Source of the DNA: Sphingomonas sp. | GTDB lineage: Bacteria; Pseudomonadota; Alphaproteobacteria; Sphingomonadales; Sphingomonadaceae | Assembly (NCBI RefSeq): GCF_026460985.1 | Contig: NZ_JAPKNM010000077.1 | Location: 1 to 51,725 of the forward strand | Length of the DNA stretch: 51,725 bases | Reading direction: 5' to 3' | Part shown: positions 10,302 to 18,656 of the stretch, one piece after another | Layout of the letters: each line of letters begins with the position of its first letter | Numbering within the stretch: the first letter of the stretch is position 1 | Position numbers and translations under genes: made by a program | Notes under the pieces: model-generated | Seen by the model: the letters and a program-made list of their open reading frames with translations, nothing else | Database searches by the model: none | What the model was told of the DNA's origin: nothing

Positions 10302-11063
10302 TCACATCTCCGCCAGCACTGCCTCCGCCGCGCCGATCGCCGCCGGGGTGCCGACGTCGAACCACAGCCCCTGGTGCACCACGCCCCACAGCCGCCCCGC
10401 CTCCAGCGCGCGGTTCCAGAACAAATTGGTCGAGAACGGCCCCTCGGGCCAGTCCCGGATCACCCGCGGCGAGAGGATCTGCACGCCGGTATAGACGAAG
10501 GGCGCGAGTCGGCCGGGCTTCCTGCGTTCGGTGATCCGCCCGAGCGCGTCGAGACGGAAGTCGCCCTGCCCGCGATGGCTGTGCGCCCGCGCCAGCGGCA
10601 CCAGCAGCAGCAGCGCGTCCATCCGGTCGTCATCCCACTGCGCCGCGAGCCCACGGATCGCGTCGATCGGCCCGTCGACCCACAGATTGTCGCTGTTGAC
10701 GCAGAGGAACGGCTGGTCGCCGATCATCTCCCGCGCCTGGACGATCCCGCCGCCGGTCTCCATCAACTGCCTGCGCTCGTCGGAGATCAGCAGCTCGATA
10801 TCGGTCACTCGCGCCTTGAGATGCGCCTCCATCTGGTCGGCGAGATAATGGACGTTGACGATCGCACGCCTCACCCCCGCCACGCGGAGATGATCAAAGG
10901 TGTAGTCGATCAACGTCTTGCCCTGGACTTCGACCAGCGGCTTGGGTCGCGTCGCTGTCAGCGGCCGCATCCTTTTGCCGAGCCCGGCGGCCATCACCAT
11001 CGCCGTCTCGGGCACGGGCGCCGTAGGCTGCGGCCGCAGCGAATAGACCGCGCTGGTACTCAT
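10302..11063 (-). CDS. murU: N-acetylmuramate-1-phosphate uridylyltransferase MurU
   Basis: Sugar-phosphate nucleotidyltransferase of 253 residues. It carries the signature GLGKRMRPLTATRPKPLVEV at residues of about 30-50. Known MurU enzymes convert MurNAc-1-phosphate to UDP-MurNAc, the last step of the recycling route that bypasses MurA and so gives intrinsic fosfomycin tolerance. The assignment rests on the family signature plus the immediate pairing with amgK. The ATG at 11063 shares ATGA with the amgK stop codon (4-base overlap). A longer upstream reading to 11225 would run deep into amgK and is not favoured. Confidence 0.9.
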   Translation of the reverse strand: MSTSAVYSLRPQPTAPVPETAMVMAAGLGKRMRPLTATRPKPLVEVQGKTLIDYTFDHLRVAGVRRAIVNVHYLADQMEAHLKARVTDIELLISDERRQLMETGGGIVQAREMIGDQPFLCVNSDNLWVDGPIDAIRGLAAQWDDDRMDALLLLVPLARAHSHRGQGDFRLDALGRITERRKPGRLAPFVYTGVQILSPRVIRDWPEGPFSTNLFWNRALEAGRLWGVVHQGLWFDVGTPAAIGAAEAVLAEM

Positions 11064-12034
11064 TCGCCGACGATCGCCAGCGGGTCGCCGCGCAGCGCGG
11101 CCGGCACATGCGCGTCGAACCAGTCGGCTACAGGCTTCAATGCCGGATGCTTCAGGTCGCGCTCCAGATAGCCCCAGACGCGCGGGCAGAGCCCCGGGTA
11201 GCGCGGCTTGCCGTCGCGCTTCCACAGCCGGGTGAAGATGCCGATGATCTTGGCGTTCCGCTGCGCGCCGAGCACGTGATAGGCCACGTCGAAGCTATCG
11301 CCCGCTCCGGTGATCCTCTTGTAGCGGTCGAGCATCGCGGTCTCGAGATCGGGCGCCACGTCGCGCCGCGCATCCTGCAGCAGCGAGACGAGGTCATAGG
11401 CGGGATGCCCCGCCAGCGCGTCCTGGAAGTCGAGCAGGCCCAAGCTCTCGCTGCCTTCGATCAGCATGATGTTCTCGGCGTGGTAATCGCGCAGCACCGT
11501 GACCGGTGTATGACCCGTCAGCACCGGCGCGAGCACCTGATCCCAGGCATCGGCATAGCCCTGCATGTCGACGCTGAGCCCCACCGCGGGCGTGTACCAT
11601 TCGGGCAGCAAAGCCGCCTCGCGCTGATATTCGGCCAGGGTGTAGGGGCGGATGTCCGCCGCCTGATGCTGGCCCAGCCGGATCAGCAGGTCGACCGCCT
11701 CCTCATAGAAACGGAGCTCGCTCTCGGGCGCGGCGTCCACGGTCTCGCGCAGCCGCGCGTCGCCGAAATCCTCGAGCAGCACGAGGCCGTGGTCGAGGTT
11801 CTCGGCGAGGATCGCCGGTGCCGCGAAGCCGTTGCCGGTGAGCCAGCGCGCGATCGAGATGAACGGGCGCGGGTCCTCGTGCGGGGGCGGCGCGTCCATC
11901 AGAATCGCGCTGCGGTCGTGGTGGACGACGCGGAAATAGCGGCGGAACGAGGCGTCGCCGGCGAGCGGCCGGATCTCGGCCCCGTCCCATCCGGCGGCGA
12001 TCAGGAAGTCGGGCGCCGCGGGGGGCGGATTCAT
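11060..12034 (-). CDS. amgK: Anomeric MurNAc/GlcNAc kinase AmgK
   Basis: Aminoglycoside-phosphotransferase-fold kinase of 324 residues that phosphorylates C1 of MurNAc and GlcNAc released by wall turnover, feeding MurU. Motifs seen: LAGDASFRRYFRV near the N terminus, a Brenner-type catalytic loop LRDYHAENIML and the metal-binding LLDFQDALAGHPAYDL. The start is uncertain. The ATG at 12034 lies 5 bases after the tsaE stop but lacks a clear ribosome site. The ATG at 12058 is preceded by GGAGAGG and would overlap tsaE by 19 bases, adding eight residues. Coupled to murU by a 4-base overlap. Confidence 0.92.
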   Translation of the reverse strand: MNPPPAAPDFLIAAGWDGAEIRPLAGDASFRRYFRVVHHDRSAILMDAPPPHEDPRPFISIARWLTGNGFAAPAILAENLDHGLVLLEDFGDARLRETVDAAPESELRFYEEAVDLLIRLGQHQAADIRPYTLAEYQREAALLPEWYTPAVGLSVDMQGYADAWDQVLAPVLTGHTPVTVLRDYHAENIMLIEGSESLGLLDFQDALAGHPAYDLVSLLQDARRDVAPDLETAMLDRYKRITGAGDSFDVAYHVLGAQRNAKIIGIFTRLWKRDGKPRYPGLCPRVWGYLERDLKHPALKPVADWFDAHVPAALRGDPLAIVGE

Positions 12035-12039
12035 GTCAG

Positions 12040-12486
12040 CTATAGGATTTGGGGCCATCGGCCTCTCCATGCCTCCGGGACCTGCGCTGTCAAGGCACGC
12101 GCGCCGTCCGGCGTCGGTTCCAGGGTGAGCCACAGCGCATCGCGCCAGTAATCCATGCCCAGGCGCTCCGGCCATTCGACGAGCAGCAGCGAATCGCCGC
12201 GCGCATCGTCGAGCCCAAGTTCCTCCGCCTCGTCGGGATCCTCGATGCGATAGAGATCGACGTGCAGGACCGGAAAGCGCACCTCGGGCGGCGCATAGGG
12301 CTGGACGATCGCGAAGCTCGGGCTCGGCGCCTCCTCCTCCAGCCCCAACGCAGCGAGCAGCCCCCGCGCGATGCTCGTCTTGCCCGCGCCGAGCGGGCCG
12401 GAAAGCGCGATCACGTCGCCGGGCCGGGCGATTTCCGCGAGCCACGCGCCCAGCGCCAGCGAATCTTCGGGAGAAGCGAGCCGCAT
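12040..12486 (-). CDS. tsaE: tRNA t6A threonylcarbamoyladenosine biosynthesis ATPase TsaE
   Basis: Small P-loop ATPase of 148 residues that works with TsaB and TsaD to make the essential t6A37 modification. Walker A is GPLGAGKTS, and the family-typical HVDLYRIEDPDE and LLVEWPERLG are present. The chosen ATG begins MRLASPEDS. The frame stays open upstream to 12549, but those 21 codons are translated from the intergenic palindrome and are proline-rich, so they are rejected. First gene of the amgK-murU-addBA group, separated from divL by a large inverted repeat. Confidence 0.95.
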   Translation of the reverse strand: MRLASPEDSLALGAWLAEIARPGDVIALSGPLGAGKTSIARGLLAALGLEEEAPSPSFAIVQPYAPPEVRFPVLHVDLYRIEDPDEAEELGLDDARGDSLLLVEWPERLGMDYWRDALWLTLEPTPDGARALTAQVPEAWRGRWPQIL

Positions 12487-12489
12487 CAG

Positions 12490-12618
12490 AATCCTCCCCC
12501 GGAGGGGGAGGGGGACCGCCGAAGGCGGTGGAGGGGTAGCGCGCCCCAAGCGACATCGCCCGTGGAGACTACCCCTCCACCAGCTTCGCTGGTCCCCCTC
12601 CCCCTCCGGGGGAGGATT
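12490..12618. repeat. Large intergenic inverted repeat (family B)
   Basis: About 129 bases with long complementary arms: the outer arms begin AATCCTCCCCC and end GGGGGAGGATT, and inner arms GGTGGAGGGGTAG and CTACCCCTCCACC flank a short centre near 12540-12570. It fills the gap between divL and tsaE and would fold into a long hairpin in a divL-tsaE transcript. Similar G/C palindromes are common between genes in sphingomonads and Caulobacter; no coding content is seen. Confidence 0.85.
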
Positions 12619-12634
12619 TCGTCAAAGTCCCCCC

Positions 12635-14971
12635 TCACCGCGGCAGCTCCACCGTCACCAGCGTCCCCTCGCCCGGCTCGGAGATCAGCTCGATCCGCCC
12701 GCCATGCGCTTCGACGAACTGCTTGGCGAGCGGCATGCCCAGTCCCAGCGCGCGCTCGCCGCTGCGCGATATGCCGTGCTGGGCGAAGCTGTCGAACGCC
12801 CTGGCCACTGCCTCCGCGCTCATCCCAGGCCCATTGTCCGATACGATCACCCGCGCGACCTTGGCGTTGCCGTCGAGGTGGAGCAGCACGCGGCCGTCCT
12901 CGGGCGTGCACGCCACCGCGTGGCGCAGCAGATGCTCGATCACTTGCCGCAGCCGCCTGAGGTCGCCCGTCACGCTCCCCGCGGTGCCGGCATCCTCCAC
13001 CACCAATTCGATCCTCTTGGCCTTGGCGAGCGGCGCGATCGCCTCGGCCGCAGTATTCGCCGCCAGCTCGAGATCGACCGGCACCCGGTCCATCGGCGTG
13101 CCTTCGCTCTGGGTCAGATCGAGCACGTCGTCGACCAGCGCGCTCAGCCGGTCGACCGAGGTGAGGATCGCCTCGGTATATTCGACCGCGCTCTTGGTCA
13201 GCTTGCCGGCGAACCCGCCGTGCAGCATCTCGGTGAAGCCCTTGATCGAGGTGAGCGGCGTGCGCAGCTCGTAGCTCATATTGGCGACGAAGGCGGTCTT
13301 GACCCGGTCCGCCGCTTCCAGCGCCTCGTTGCGATCCCGAAGCGCACGCTCGGCCCGGTGATGATCAGTGGTGTCGAGCATCGTCACCAGCGCGTTGCCG
13401 TCGGGGAGCGGAACCGCGGTGAGGTCGAAATGGCGCCCGTCGGCGAAGGCGATGGTGCTGCCGCGCGTCTGCCGGTCCTTGGCGGCCAGCCGGATCAGGT
13501 CGCCCAGCACGTCGGCGCGCCCCGGATTAGTGAGCTTGGGGCCCGCCGCCTTCACCAATTGCCCGATCTGCGGATGCCCGTCGAGGAAGCTGTCCTCGAA
13601 GCCCCAGACCTGGCGGAACTTGCGGTTCCACAGCTGCAGCCGCCCCTTGCCGAACACCGCCACCGCCTCGGCGAGGCTCTCGAGCGTCGCGGTGCGCACC
13701 TGCTGCATCTCGCCATGCTCGCGCTGGAGCTCGAACTGCTGGGTGCGGTCCTCGAAGATCAGCAGCAGCCCGCCCTCGGGAAGCGGCTGCGCGACCACGC
13801 GCAGATGCGTGCCCGCGACGCTCCACGTCTCCTCGACCGCATCGGGCGACGTGAACCATTCGCGGCGCTCGGCCTTCCACGCCGGATAGTCGCGCACCTC
13901 GGGCAACCGGTTCGCCTCGCGCATGCGATCGAGCACGCGGTCGAACTCGGGGCGATCCGCCAGCCATTCGTTCCGCATCGCGAACATGCGGCGGAAGGGC
14001 TGGTTGCAGAACGCCATACTGCGGTCCGGCGCGAACTGGGCGACGCCCGCGGAGAGCCGGTCGAGCATCGCGCGCTGCGCCTCGCCGAAGCGCTTGAGCC
14101 CGCCGCGCAGCTGCTCGAATTCCTCGATGTCGATCGCGAAGCCCGCCACGCCGCCGGTCGGCAACGGTACGTCGTGGAGCCGCAGCATCCGCCGCGCGCC
14201 GCCGATCGTCGCGGGCATCGCGGCAGTCTGCGGCTCGCCGGTATCGCGCGCGATCGCGGCGTTGGCGAGCGGACCGCCGAGCCCGGCGCCCTCGACCAGC
14301 TCGAGCCCGTGCGCGACGACATCCTCGCTGTCGCCGCCCTCGACCGCGCGGACATAGGCCGAATTGACCATCAGCAGCTTGAGATCGGGCCCGCGATACC
14401 ACATCGGCATCGGCGCCGCCTCGATCAACGCGGTGAGCGCGTCGAACGCCGCGCGCAGCCGCGATGCCTCGCGCTGCAGCCGGTTGATCTCGCTCTGGCT
14501 CTCGGTCGCGTCGAGGAACCACAGCACCACGCCGCCCGGCGCGCGCATGCTGTCGCTCGCGCGCTCGCCGATCACCAGCAACGCGCGCTCGGAGCCCTGC
14601 GCCCGCACCGACAGGCTGAACGGCTGGCCGGCCTTCTGCGCCGCGATCACATAGGCCTCGAGCGCAGTCGCATCGTCCGCGACCAGCCCGCTCTCGATCC
14701 CGGCAAGGTCGGCGAGCTCGCGCGGGAGCAGGTCGAGGCCGAGCCAGTCGGCCAGCCGTCGCGGCACCTCGACGCGGCCGTCGGCGCGCACGATCATCGC
14801 CTGCGCGGGCGATCCGGCGACCAGGGCCGCCAGCCGCGCGTCGCGATCGGCGGTTTCCCTGGCTTCGGCGCGGAGCCGCAGCCCCGCGAACAGCATCCAG
14901 GTCGCGCCGAGCACCAGCAGCGCGAGCACCGCCCCCGCCCCTATCGCCGCCGATTGCGGAATCTCGATCAA
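12635..14971 (-). CDS. divL: DivL-type tyrosine pseudo-histidine kinase with PAS repeats
   Basis: Membrane-anchored sensor of about 778 residues. One N-terminal membrane segment (residues about 6-30) is followed by several PAS-like regions (about 40-530), a HisKA dimerisation domain and an HATPase_c domain (DNGPGMS near 710, GLGMPLAKQFVEAHGG near the end). In the H-box, the phospho-accepting histidine is replaced by tyrosine: NMSYELRTPL, codon TAC at 13271-13273, residue 567. This substitution defines Caulobacter DivL, which modulates CckA in response to DivK rather than acting as a normal kinase. Length, architecture and the neighbouring tsaE-amgK-murU-addBA order agree. The start is a TTG preceded by GGAGAGG at good spacing; a TTG at 15010 would add 13 residues but has a poorly placed ribosome site. 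Confidence 0.88.
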   Translation of the reverse strand: MIEIPQSAAIGAGAVLALLVLGATWMLFAGLRLRAEARETADRDARLAALVAGSPAQAMIVRADGRVEVPRRLADWLGLDLLPRELADLAGIESGLVADDATALEAYVIAAQKAGQPFSLSVRAQGSERALLVIGERASDSMRAPGGVVLWFLDATESQSEINRLQREASRLRAAFDALTALIEAAPMPMWYRGPDLKLLMVNSAYVRAVEGGDSEDVVAHGLELVEGAGLGGPLANAAIARDTGEPQTAAMPATIGGARRMLRLHDVPLPTGGVAGFAIDIEEFEQLRGGLKRFGEAQRAMLDRLSAGVAQFAPDRSMAFCNQPFRRMFAMRNEWLADRPEFDRVLDRMREANRLPEVRDYPAWKAERREWFTSPDAVEETWSVAGTHLRVVAQPLPEGGLLLIFEDRTQQFELQREHGEMQQVRTATLESLAEAVAVFGKGRLQLWNRKFRQVWGFEDSFLDGHPQIGQLVKAAGPKLTNPGRADVLGDLIRLAAKDRQTRGSTIAFADGRHFDLTAVPLPDGNALVTMLDTTDHHRAERALRDRNEALEAADRVKTAFVANMSYELRTPLTSIKGFTEMLHGGFAGKLTKSAVEYTEAILTSVDRLSALVDDVLDLTQSEGTPMDRVPVDLELAANTAAEAIAPLAKAKRIELVVEDAGTAGSVTGDLRRLRQVIEHLLRHAVACTPEDGRVLLHLDGNAKVARVIVSDNGPGMSAEAVARAFDSFAQHGISRSGERALGLGMPLAKQFVEAHGGRIELISEPGEGTLVTVELPR

Positions 14972-15055
14972 GCCGCCTCTCCGCGGCTTCGCTGCGCCAT
15001 CATGGCGCAATCCTTAGGCAAAGCGCCGCCGATCGGAAAGCGGCTTGCGCACCGG

Positions 15056-15307
15056 CTAGGCGTGAGGCGCCCCGCCATTCTTGCCGAGCAGCCGGCGCAG
15101 CAATGGGTGACGCGCCTGCGACACCGTCGTCGCGGCCCGGAAATCCACGCCCGCATTGTCGAGCGGCTCGATCGAGAGCTGCAGCATGAGCCGCCGCGTC
15201 TCGTCTTCCAGCGCCTCTTCCTCGGGCGCGCCCAAGGCCGAACGCAGGATCTCGCCGATCCTCTCACGTGCAGCCCCGGCTTCGGGATTTGCTTCGTTGT
15301 TACTCAC
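15056..15307 (-). CDS. Small conserved-looking hypothetical protein
   Basis: 83-residue protein beginning with GTG (MSNNEANPEAG). It has an acidic helical centre (EEEALEDETRRLMLQL) and a basic tail (ARHPLLRRLLGKNGG). No signal peptide, membrane segment or catalytic motif is visible and I do not recognise the family. It lies upstream of divL on the same strand, 84 bases from the chosen divL start, so the two may be cotranscribed. No clear Shine-Dalgarno precedes the GTG. The frame continues upstream to 15439 but crosses the receptor terminator, so the shorter start is preferred. Confidence 0.55.
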   Translation of the reverse strand: MSNNEANPEAGAARERIGEILRSALGAPEEEALEDETRRLMLQLSIEPLDNAGVDFRAATTVSQARHPLLRRLLGKNGGAPHA

Positions 15308-15420
15308 GATCCGGGAGTGAAACGAAGCAGCGCCCGCCCGGCCGCAATCTCCAGCACGGTCTCGCGACGATCTGACGCAAACACCGGATCGGCCGACTCG
15401 AAGTGTGTCGAGACCAAAGA

Positions 15421-15451
15421 AAAGGGGGCCGGCTCGCACCGGCCCCCTTTT
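15421..15451 (-). terminator. Terminator after TonB-dependent receptor
   Basis: A perfect 12-bp stem, AAAGGGGGCCGG (15421-15432) with CCGGCCCCCTTT (15439-15450), loop of six. On the minus strand the stem is followed by a T-rich TTTTCTTT, placing a strong intrinsic terminator 19 bases after the receptor stop codon. Confidence 0.9.
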
Positions 15452-15469
15452 CCTGCAATCTACCCGGCT

Positions 15470-18460
15470 TCAGAAGCTCGGCAGCTTCACCCGCGCGCCG
15501 ACGAAACCGAATCGGCCTATCGAGTTGACCGGATAGATGCTGGTCCCGAGGTCGGGCTTCTGGCCCCAGAGGTTGCGGACGCCACCATAGATCTGGAATT
15601 TGTCGTTCACGTCGTAGCTGGCATAGATGTCGTGCTGCCAGCGTTCCTTGAGCCACAGATACTCAGGCGCGACGATGTCGGGGTCGCCCGCCACCTCCTG
15701 ATTGCTGTAGCGCAGCGTCTTGCTGAACCACAGGATGCCATAATTCACCGTCAGGCCGCCCTTCTGCCACGTCAGATCGGCATTCACCGTATATTTCGGG
15801 GCCCGGAACAGCGCTTCCTGGCGGCGGTTGGTCACATCGGCACCAGGGGTGCCGATGAACTCCAGCCGGTCGAGATAGTTGCCGACTATCGACAGGTTGA
15901 ACGTACCGAGATTGTCGGTGCGCAGACGGTAGTTGAAGTTCACGTCGAGGCCCGCGGTGCTGAAGTTCGCGACGTTCTGCGGAAGCACCGTGAAGCCCAC
16001 GATATTGCCCGCGAGAGCCGTGCCCGCGGCGCCATTCTGACGGACGATTCCGGGGCAGAACGGATTGTCGAGGGTCGGCTGATCGACGCAGAGCTGCGCG
16101 AGCTGCTCGGACGTCACCGTATTGATCGCATTCTTCAGCTTGATGTCATACCAGTCGGCGCGCAGCGACAGCCCCGGGATGAAGCTCGGCTGGATGATCG
16201 CACCCGCGGTCCAGGTCGTCGCCTCTTCCTCGGAGAGGTTGGGGTTGCCCCCTGCGAAGCCCGGGATGTTGGTCGAGCGCACATCTTCATAAGTCGCCGG
16301 GTCGGCACCAAGCGAGGTCAGCAGCGCCTGGCAGTTCGCCGCGCGATACTGCGTGCCGAACTGGATCTCGTCGGGCAAACACGGATCGGTGATGAACTCG
16401 AACGTCTGCGAATTGCCCGAGAAGAGCTCGCCGATGTTCGGCGCGCGTACCGCCTTCGAGTAGGTACCGGTGAAGGTGATGTCGCGGATCGGCGCGAAAG
16501 CACCGTCGACTTTCCACGACGTCGTGGTGCCGATGGTCGAATAATCCGAATAGCGCACCGCGCCGCCGATCTCGAGCCGATGGATGAAGCGGTCCTTGAG
16601 CAGCGGCACGCGCAACTCGCCGAACACTTCCTTGACGTCATACTCGCCCGCGTCGGTGGTCAGCGCGTTGGTGAAGGTCAGCCCCTGCGCGGCCAGCGGG
16701 TCGGGCGTGAAACGGCTCTTTTCCTTGCGATATTCCGCGCCGACCGAGAAGCCGACGGCGCCCCCCGGCAACGTGAAGAGCCCGCCCAGGTCGCCGCTCA
16801 GATAGGCCGAGGCGACATGCTGCTCGATGCGCGACCGATCGACCGTGTCGGTGAGGATCCAGTCGAGCGCGGCCTGGCTGTTCAGCCCTTCGCCGAACAG
16901 ATTGATCGGAATGCACTGGCCCGGTTGGAACGTCGTCGGCGCGTGTTCTTCGCGCGTATAGTTATAGGGTTGGGTCGGCGTCCAGGTCGGGTCGATATTG
17001 ACGCGGCAGGTGGGGCCGTTCGGCCCCTGCACCGCGTCGATCGCCGCATAGAAGCGATCGTCGAGGATGTCGTTGACGTAGCGGTTGCGCACATCGGTGC
17101 GGCCATAGGTGTACGATGCTTCGTAGTTGAGGTGGCTGCTCAGCTCGCCGCGCACGCCGATGACGCCGCGCCACGTCTCGCGGCGAATGTCCTCGCCACG
17201 CTGGCCGAAGTCGAAATTGTCGCGGTTGACGAGCACGCTCCCCAGGCCCTCGGCGGCGACCAGCGGCTGCAGCGATGCCGGGATGAAGGGATTGTCCTCG
17301 GGGATCACCAGATAATAGTCGAAGGTCGGCTGAGCGAGCGAGAAGCTGCGCGTATTGGCGTATTTGGCCTCCGCGAAGATCGTCACTGCGTCCGAAACGT
17401 CGAAGTGCGCGAGCGCGTTGACCACGTGCCGCTCGACCTTGGGAAGCAGGTCGTTGCGATAGTCGGAGACGAGCGTGGCGTTGCCGCCCTGCTGGTAGAA
17501 ATTCGGGACGAACGTGCCCGGATCGAACGGAACGACCGCACCGCTCGCATTCACCAGATAATCGGGGAAGCCATCCTGATCGATGTCGATGCCGCCCTCG
17601 CGGTTGGTATCGAAATAACGGATGTTGTTCAGCGGCACATAGGTCGGGCTGGTGCCATTGGGATTGCGATAGAAGCCGATCGCATCGGTGCCGCGCAGAT
17701 TGGCGCGATCGCGCGTCTGGAGCCGATCGTCGATGCCATATTCATAGGAGACGGCGAAATTGCCGCGCCCTCCGGCGAAGTTCTTGCCGGCAGTGATCGA
17801 GAAGAGCCGCTGGCCCGCATCGCCATATTCGGAGATGCCCGCCTGGGCGCGCGCGGTGATACCGTCGAAATCCTTCTTGAGGATGAAGTTGACGACGCCG
17901 GTCACGCCGTCGGCGCCGTAGATCGCCGACGCGCCACCGGTGAGCACCTCGATGCGCTCGACCAGGTCGTTCGGGATCGTGTTGATGTCGATCGCCGCGC
18001 TGCCGGGCACGCCCGCGACGTGGCGGCGGCCGTCGACCAGCACCAGCGTGCGCTGGGTACCGAGATTGCGCAGGTCGAGCAGGTTGAGACCGGTAAAGCC
18101 GATGCCCGCGCGGTCGCCTGAATTGTCGCCCGAAGTCGACGAACCCTGCAACGCCGGATAGCCGGTCAGGAAATCGGTCAGGTTGGTCGTGCCGGAGGCC
18201 TGGAGCGTCTCGGAACCGATCGACACCACCGGATTGGGCGTATCGAAGCCCGGCGTCTGGCGGATGCGCGAGCCGGTGACCACCACCTCGGTCGCTTCGG
18301 GTTCCTGCGGTGCATCCTGCGCGGCGGCGGTTTCGGGAGCACTGTCCTCTGCCTGGCCGGGCGCGGCGGTCTGCGCGTTTGCGGAAAGACATGCCAGCGA
18401 GAGCGCGGCAGCGGAAACGGTAAGCAGTCCGCGCGAGCGGAAAACACGGTACGCCATCAT
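15470..18460 (-). CDS. TonB-dependent outer-membrane receptor
   Basis: 996-residue outer-membrane active transporter. A signal peptide (cleavage near SANAQ, residue about 30) precedes an acidic Ala/Glu/Pro stretch. A TonB-box-like segment reads EATEVVVTGSRI at about 56-67, and the plug domain continues with GGASAIYGADGVTGVVNFIL. The rest is a beta-barrel ending in a C-terminal phenylalanine (ARVKLPSF). It belongs to the large subclass with long extracellular loops common in sphingomonads and xanthomonads; its substrate cannot be read from the sequence. Near residues 285-300 there is a DIDQDGFPDYL loop resembling a calcium-binding DxDxDGxxD motif. The start has two adjacent ATG codons behind AAGGGG. 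It stands alone between two terminators. Confidence 0.93.
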   Translation of the reverse strand: MMAYRVFRSRGLLTVSAAALSLACLSANAQTAAPGQAEDSAPETAAAQDAPQEPEATEVVVTGSRIRQTPGFDTPNPVVSIGSETLQASGTTNLTDFLTGYPALQGSSTSGDNSGDRAGIGFTGLNLLDLRNLGTQRTLVLVDGRRHVAGVPGSAAIDINTIPNDLVERIEVLTGGASAIYGADGVTGVVNFILKKDFDGITARAQAGISEYGDAGQRLFSITAGKNFAGGRGNFAVSYEYGIDDRLQTRDRANLRGTDAIGFYRNPNGTSPTYVPLNNIRYFDTNREGGIDIDQDGFPDYLVNASGAVVPFDPGTFVPNFYQQGGNATLVSDYRNDLLPKVERHVVNALAHFDVSDAVTIFAEAKYANTRSFSLAQPTFDYYLVIPEDNPFIPASLQPLVAAEGLGSVLVNRDNFDFGQRGEDIRRETWRGVIGVRGELSSHLNYEASYTYGRTDVRNRYVNDILDDRFYAAIDAVQGPNGPTCRVNIDPTWTPTQPYNYTREEHAPTTFQPGQCIPINLFGEGLNSQAALDWILTDTVDRSRIEQHVASAYLSGDLGGLFTLPGGAVGFSVGAEYRKEKSRFTPDPLAAQGLTFTNALTTDAGEYDVKEVFGELRVPLLKDRFIHRLEIGGAVRYSDYSTIGTTTSWKVDGAFAPIRDITFTGTYSKAVRAPNIGELFSGNSQTFEFITDPCLPDEIQFGTQYRAANCQALLTSLGADPATYEDVRSTNIPGFAGGNPNLSEEEATTWTAGAIIQPSFIPGLSLRADWYDIKLKNAINTVTSEQLAQLCVDQPTLDNPFCPGIVRQNGAAGTALAGNIVGFTVLPQNVANFSTAGLDVNFNYRLRTDNLGTFNLSIVGNYLDRLEFIGTPGADVTNRRQEALFRAPKYTVNADLTWQKGGLTVNYGILWFSKTLRYSNQEVAGDPDIVAPEYLWLKERWQHDIYASYDVNDKFQIYGGVRNLWGQKPDLGTSIYPVNSIGRFGFVGARVKLPSF

Positions 18461-18597
18461 TATCCCCTTTTACGGTTATGGCTAACGCCTCCTTCCGTTA
18501 CGCTTCCGGCGTGATTCCGATCCTTGTTCCGGCGCAATGTTGGTACGGTTCCCGCAAAAGTGTAGCATTGTTGCAACACACCGATATCCGCTCAAAC

Positions 18598-18636
18598 AAA
18601 AAAGGCCGCGCCTCCGGGAGGGAGACGCGGCCTTTT
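18598..18636 (-). terminator. Terminator after ahcY
   Basis: Stem AAAAGGCCGCG with CGCGGCCTTTT (arms 18600-18610 and 18626-18636), with a smaller CTCC/GGAG pairing inside the loop. On the minus strand it ends in TTTTTTTGTTT, an intrinsic terminator 20 bases after the ahcY stop. Confidence 0.9.
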
Positions 18637-18656
18637 CCGAACCTGCTGGCAAGGAC

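Noticed and set aside
3913..10534. Two plus-strand open frames of over 1000 codons opposite addA and addB
   Set aside because: The opposite strand encodes proteins with intact helicase and nuclease motifs; these frames are Arg/Gln/Pro-rich shadows without ribosome sites.
12487..12549. N-terminal extension of TsaE
   Set aside because: These codons translate the intergenic inverted repeat, and the internal ATG gives the family-typical length.
12371..18121. A plus-strand open frame of about 1900 codons
   Set aside because: It runs antisense across tsaE, divL, the hypothetical gene and the TonB receptor. Its product is compositionally odd (rich in Arg, Gly, Asp, Ala), with no domain, and arises from GC-rich third positions of the real genes.
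18569..18578. TGTTGCAACA palindrome upstream of the TonB receptor as an operator
   Set aside because: Only 10 bases, not tied to a clear promoter, and short palindromes of this size are expected by chance.
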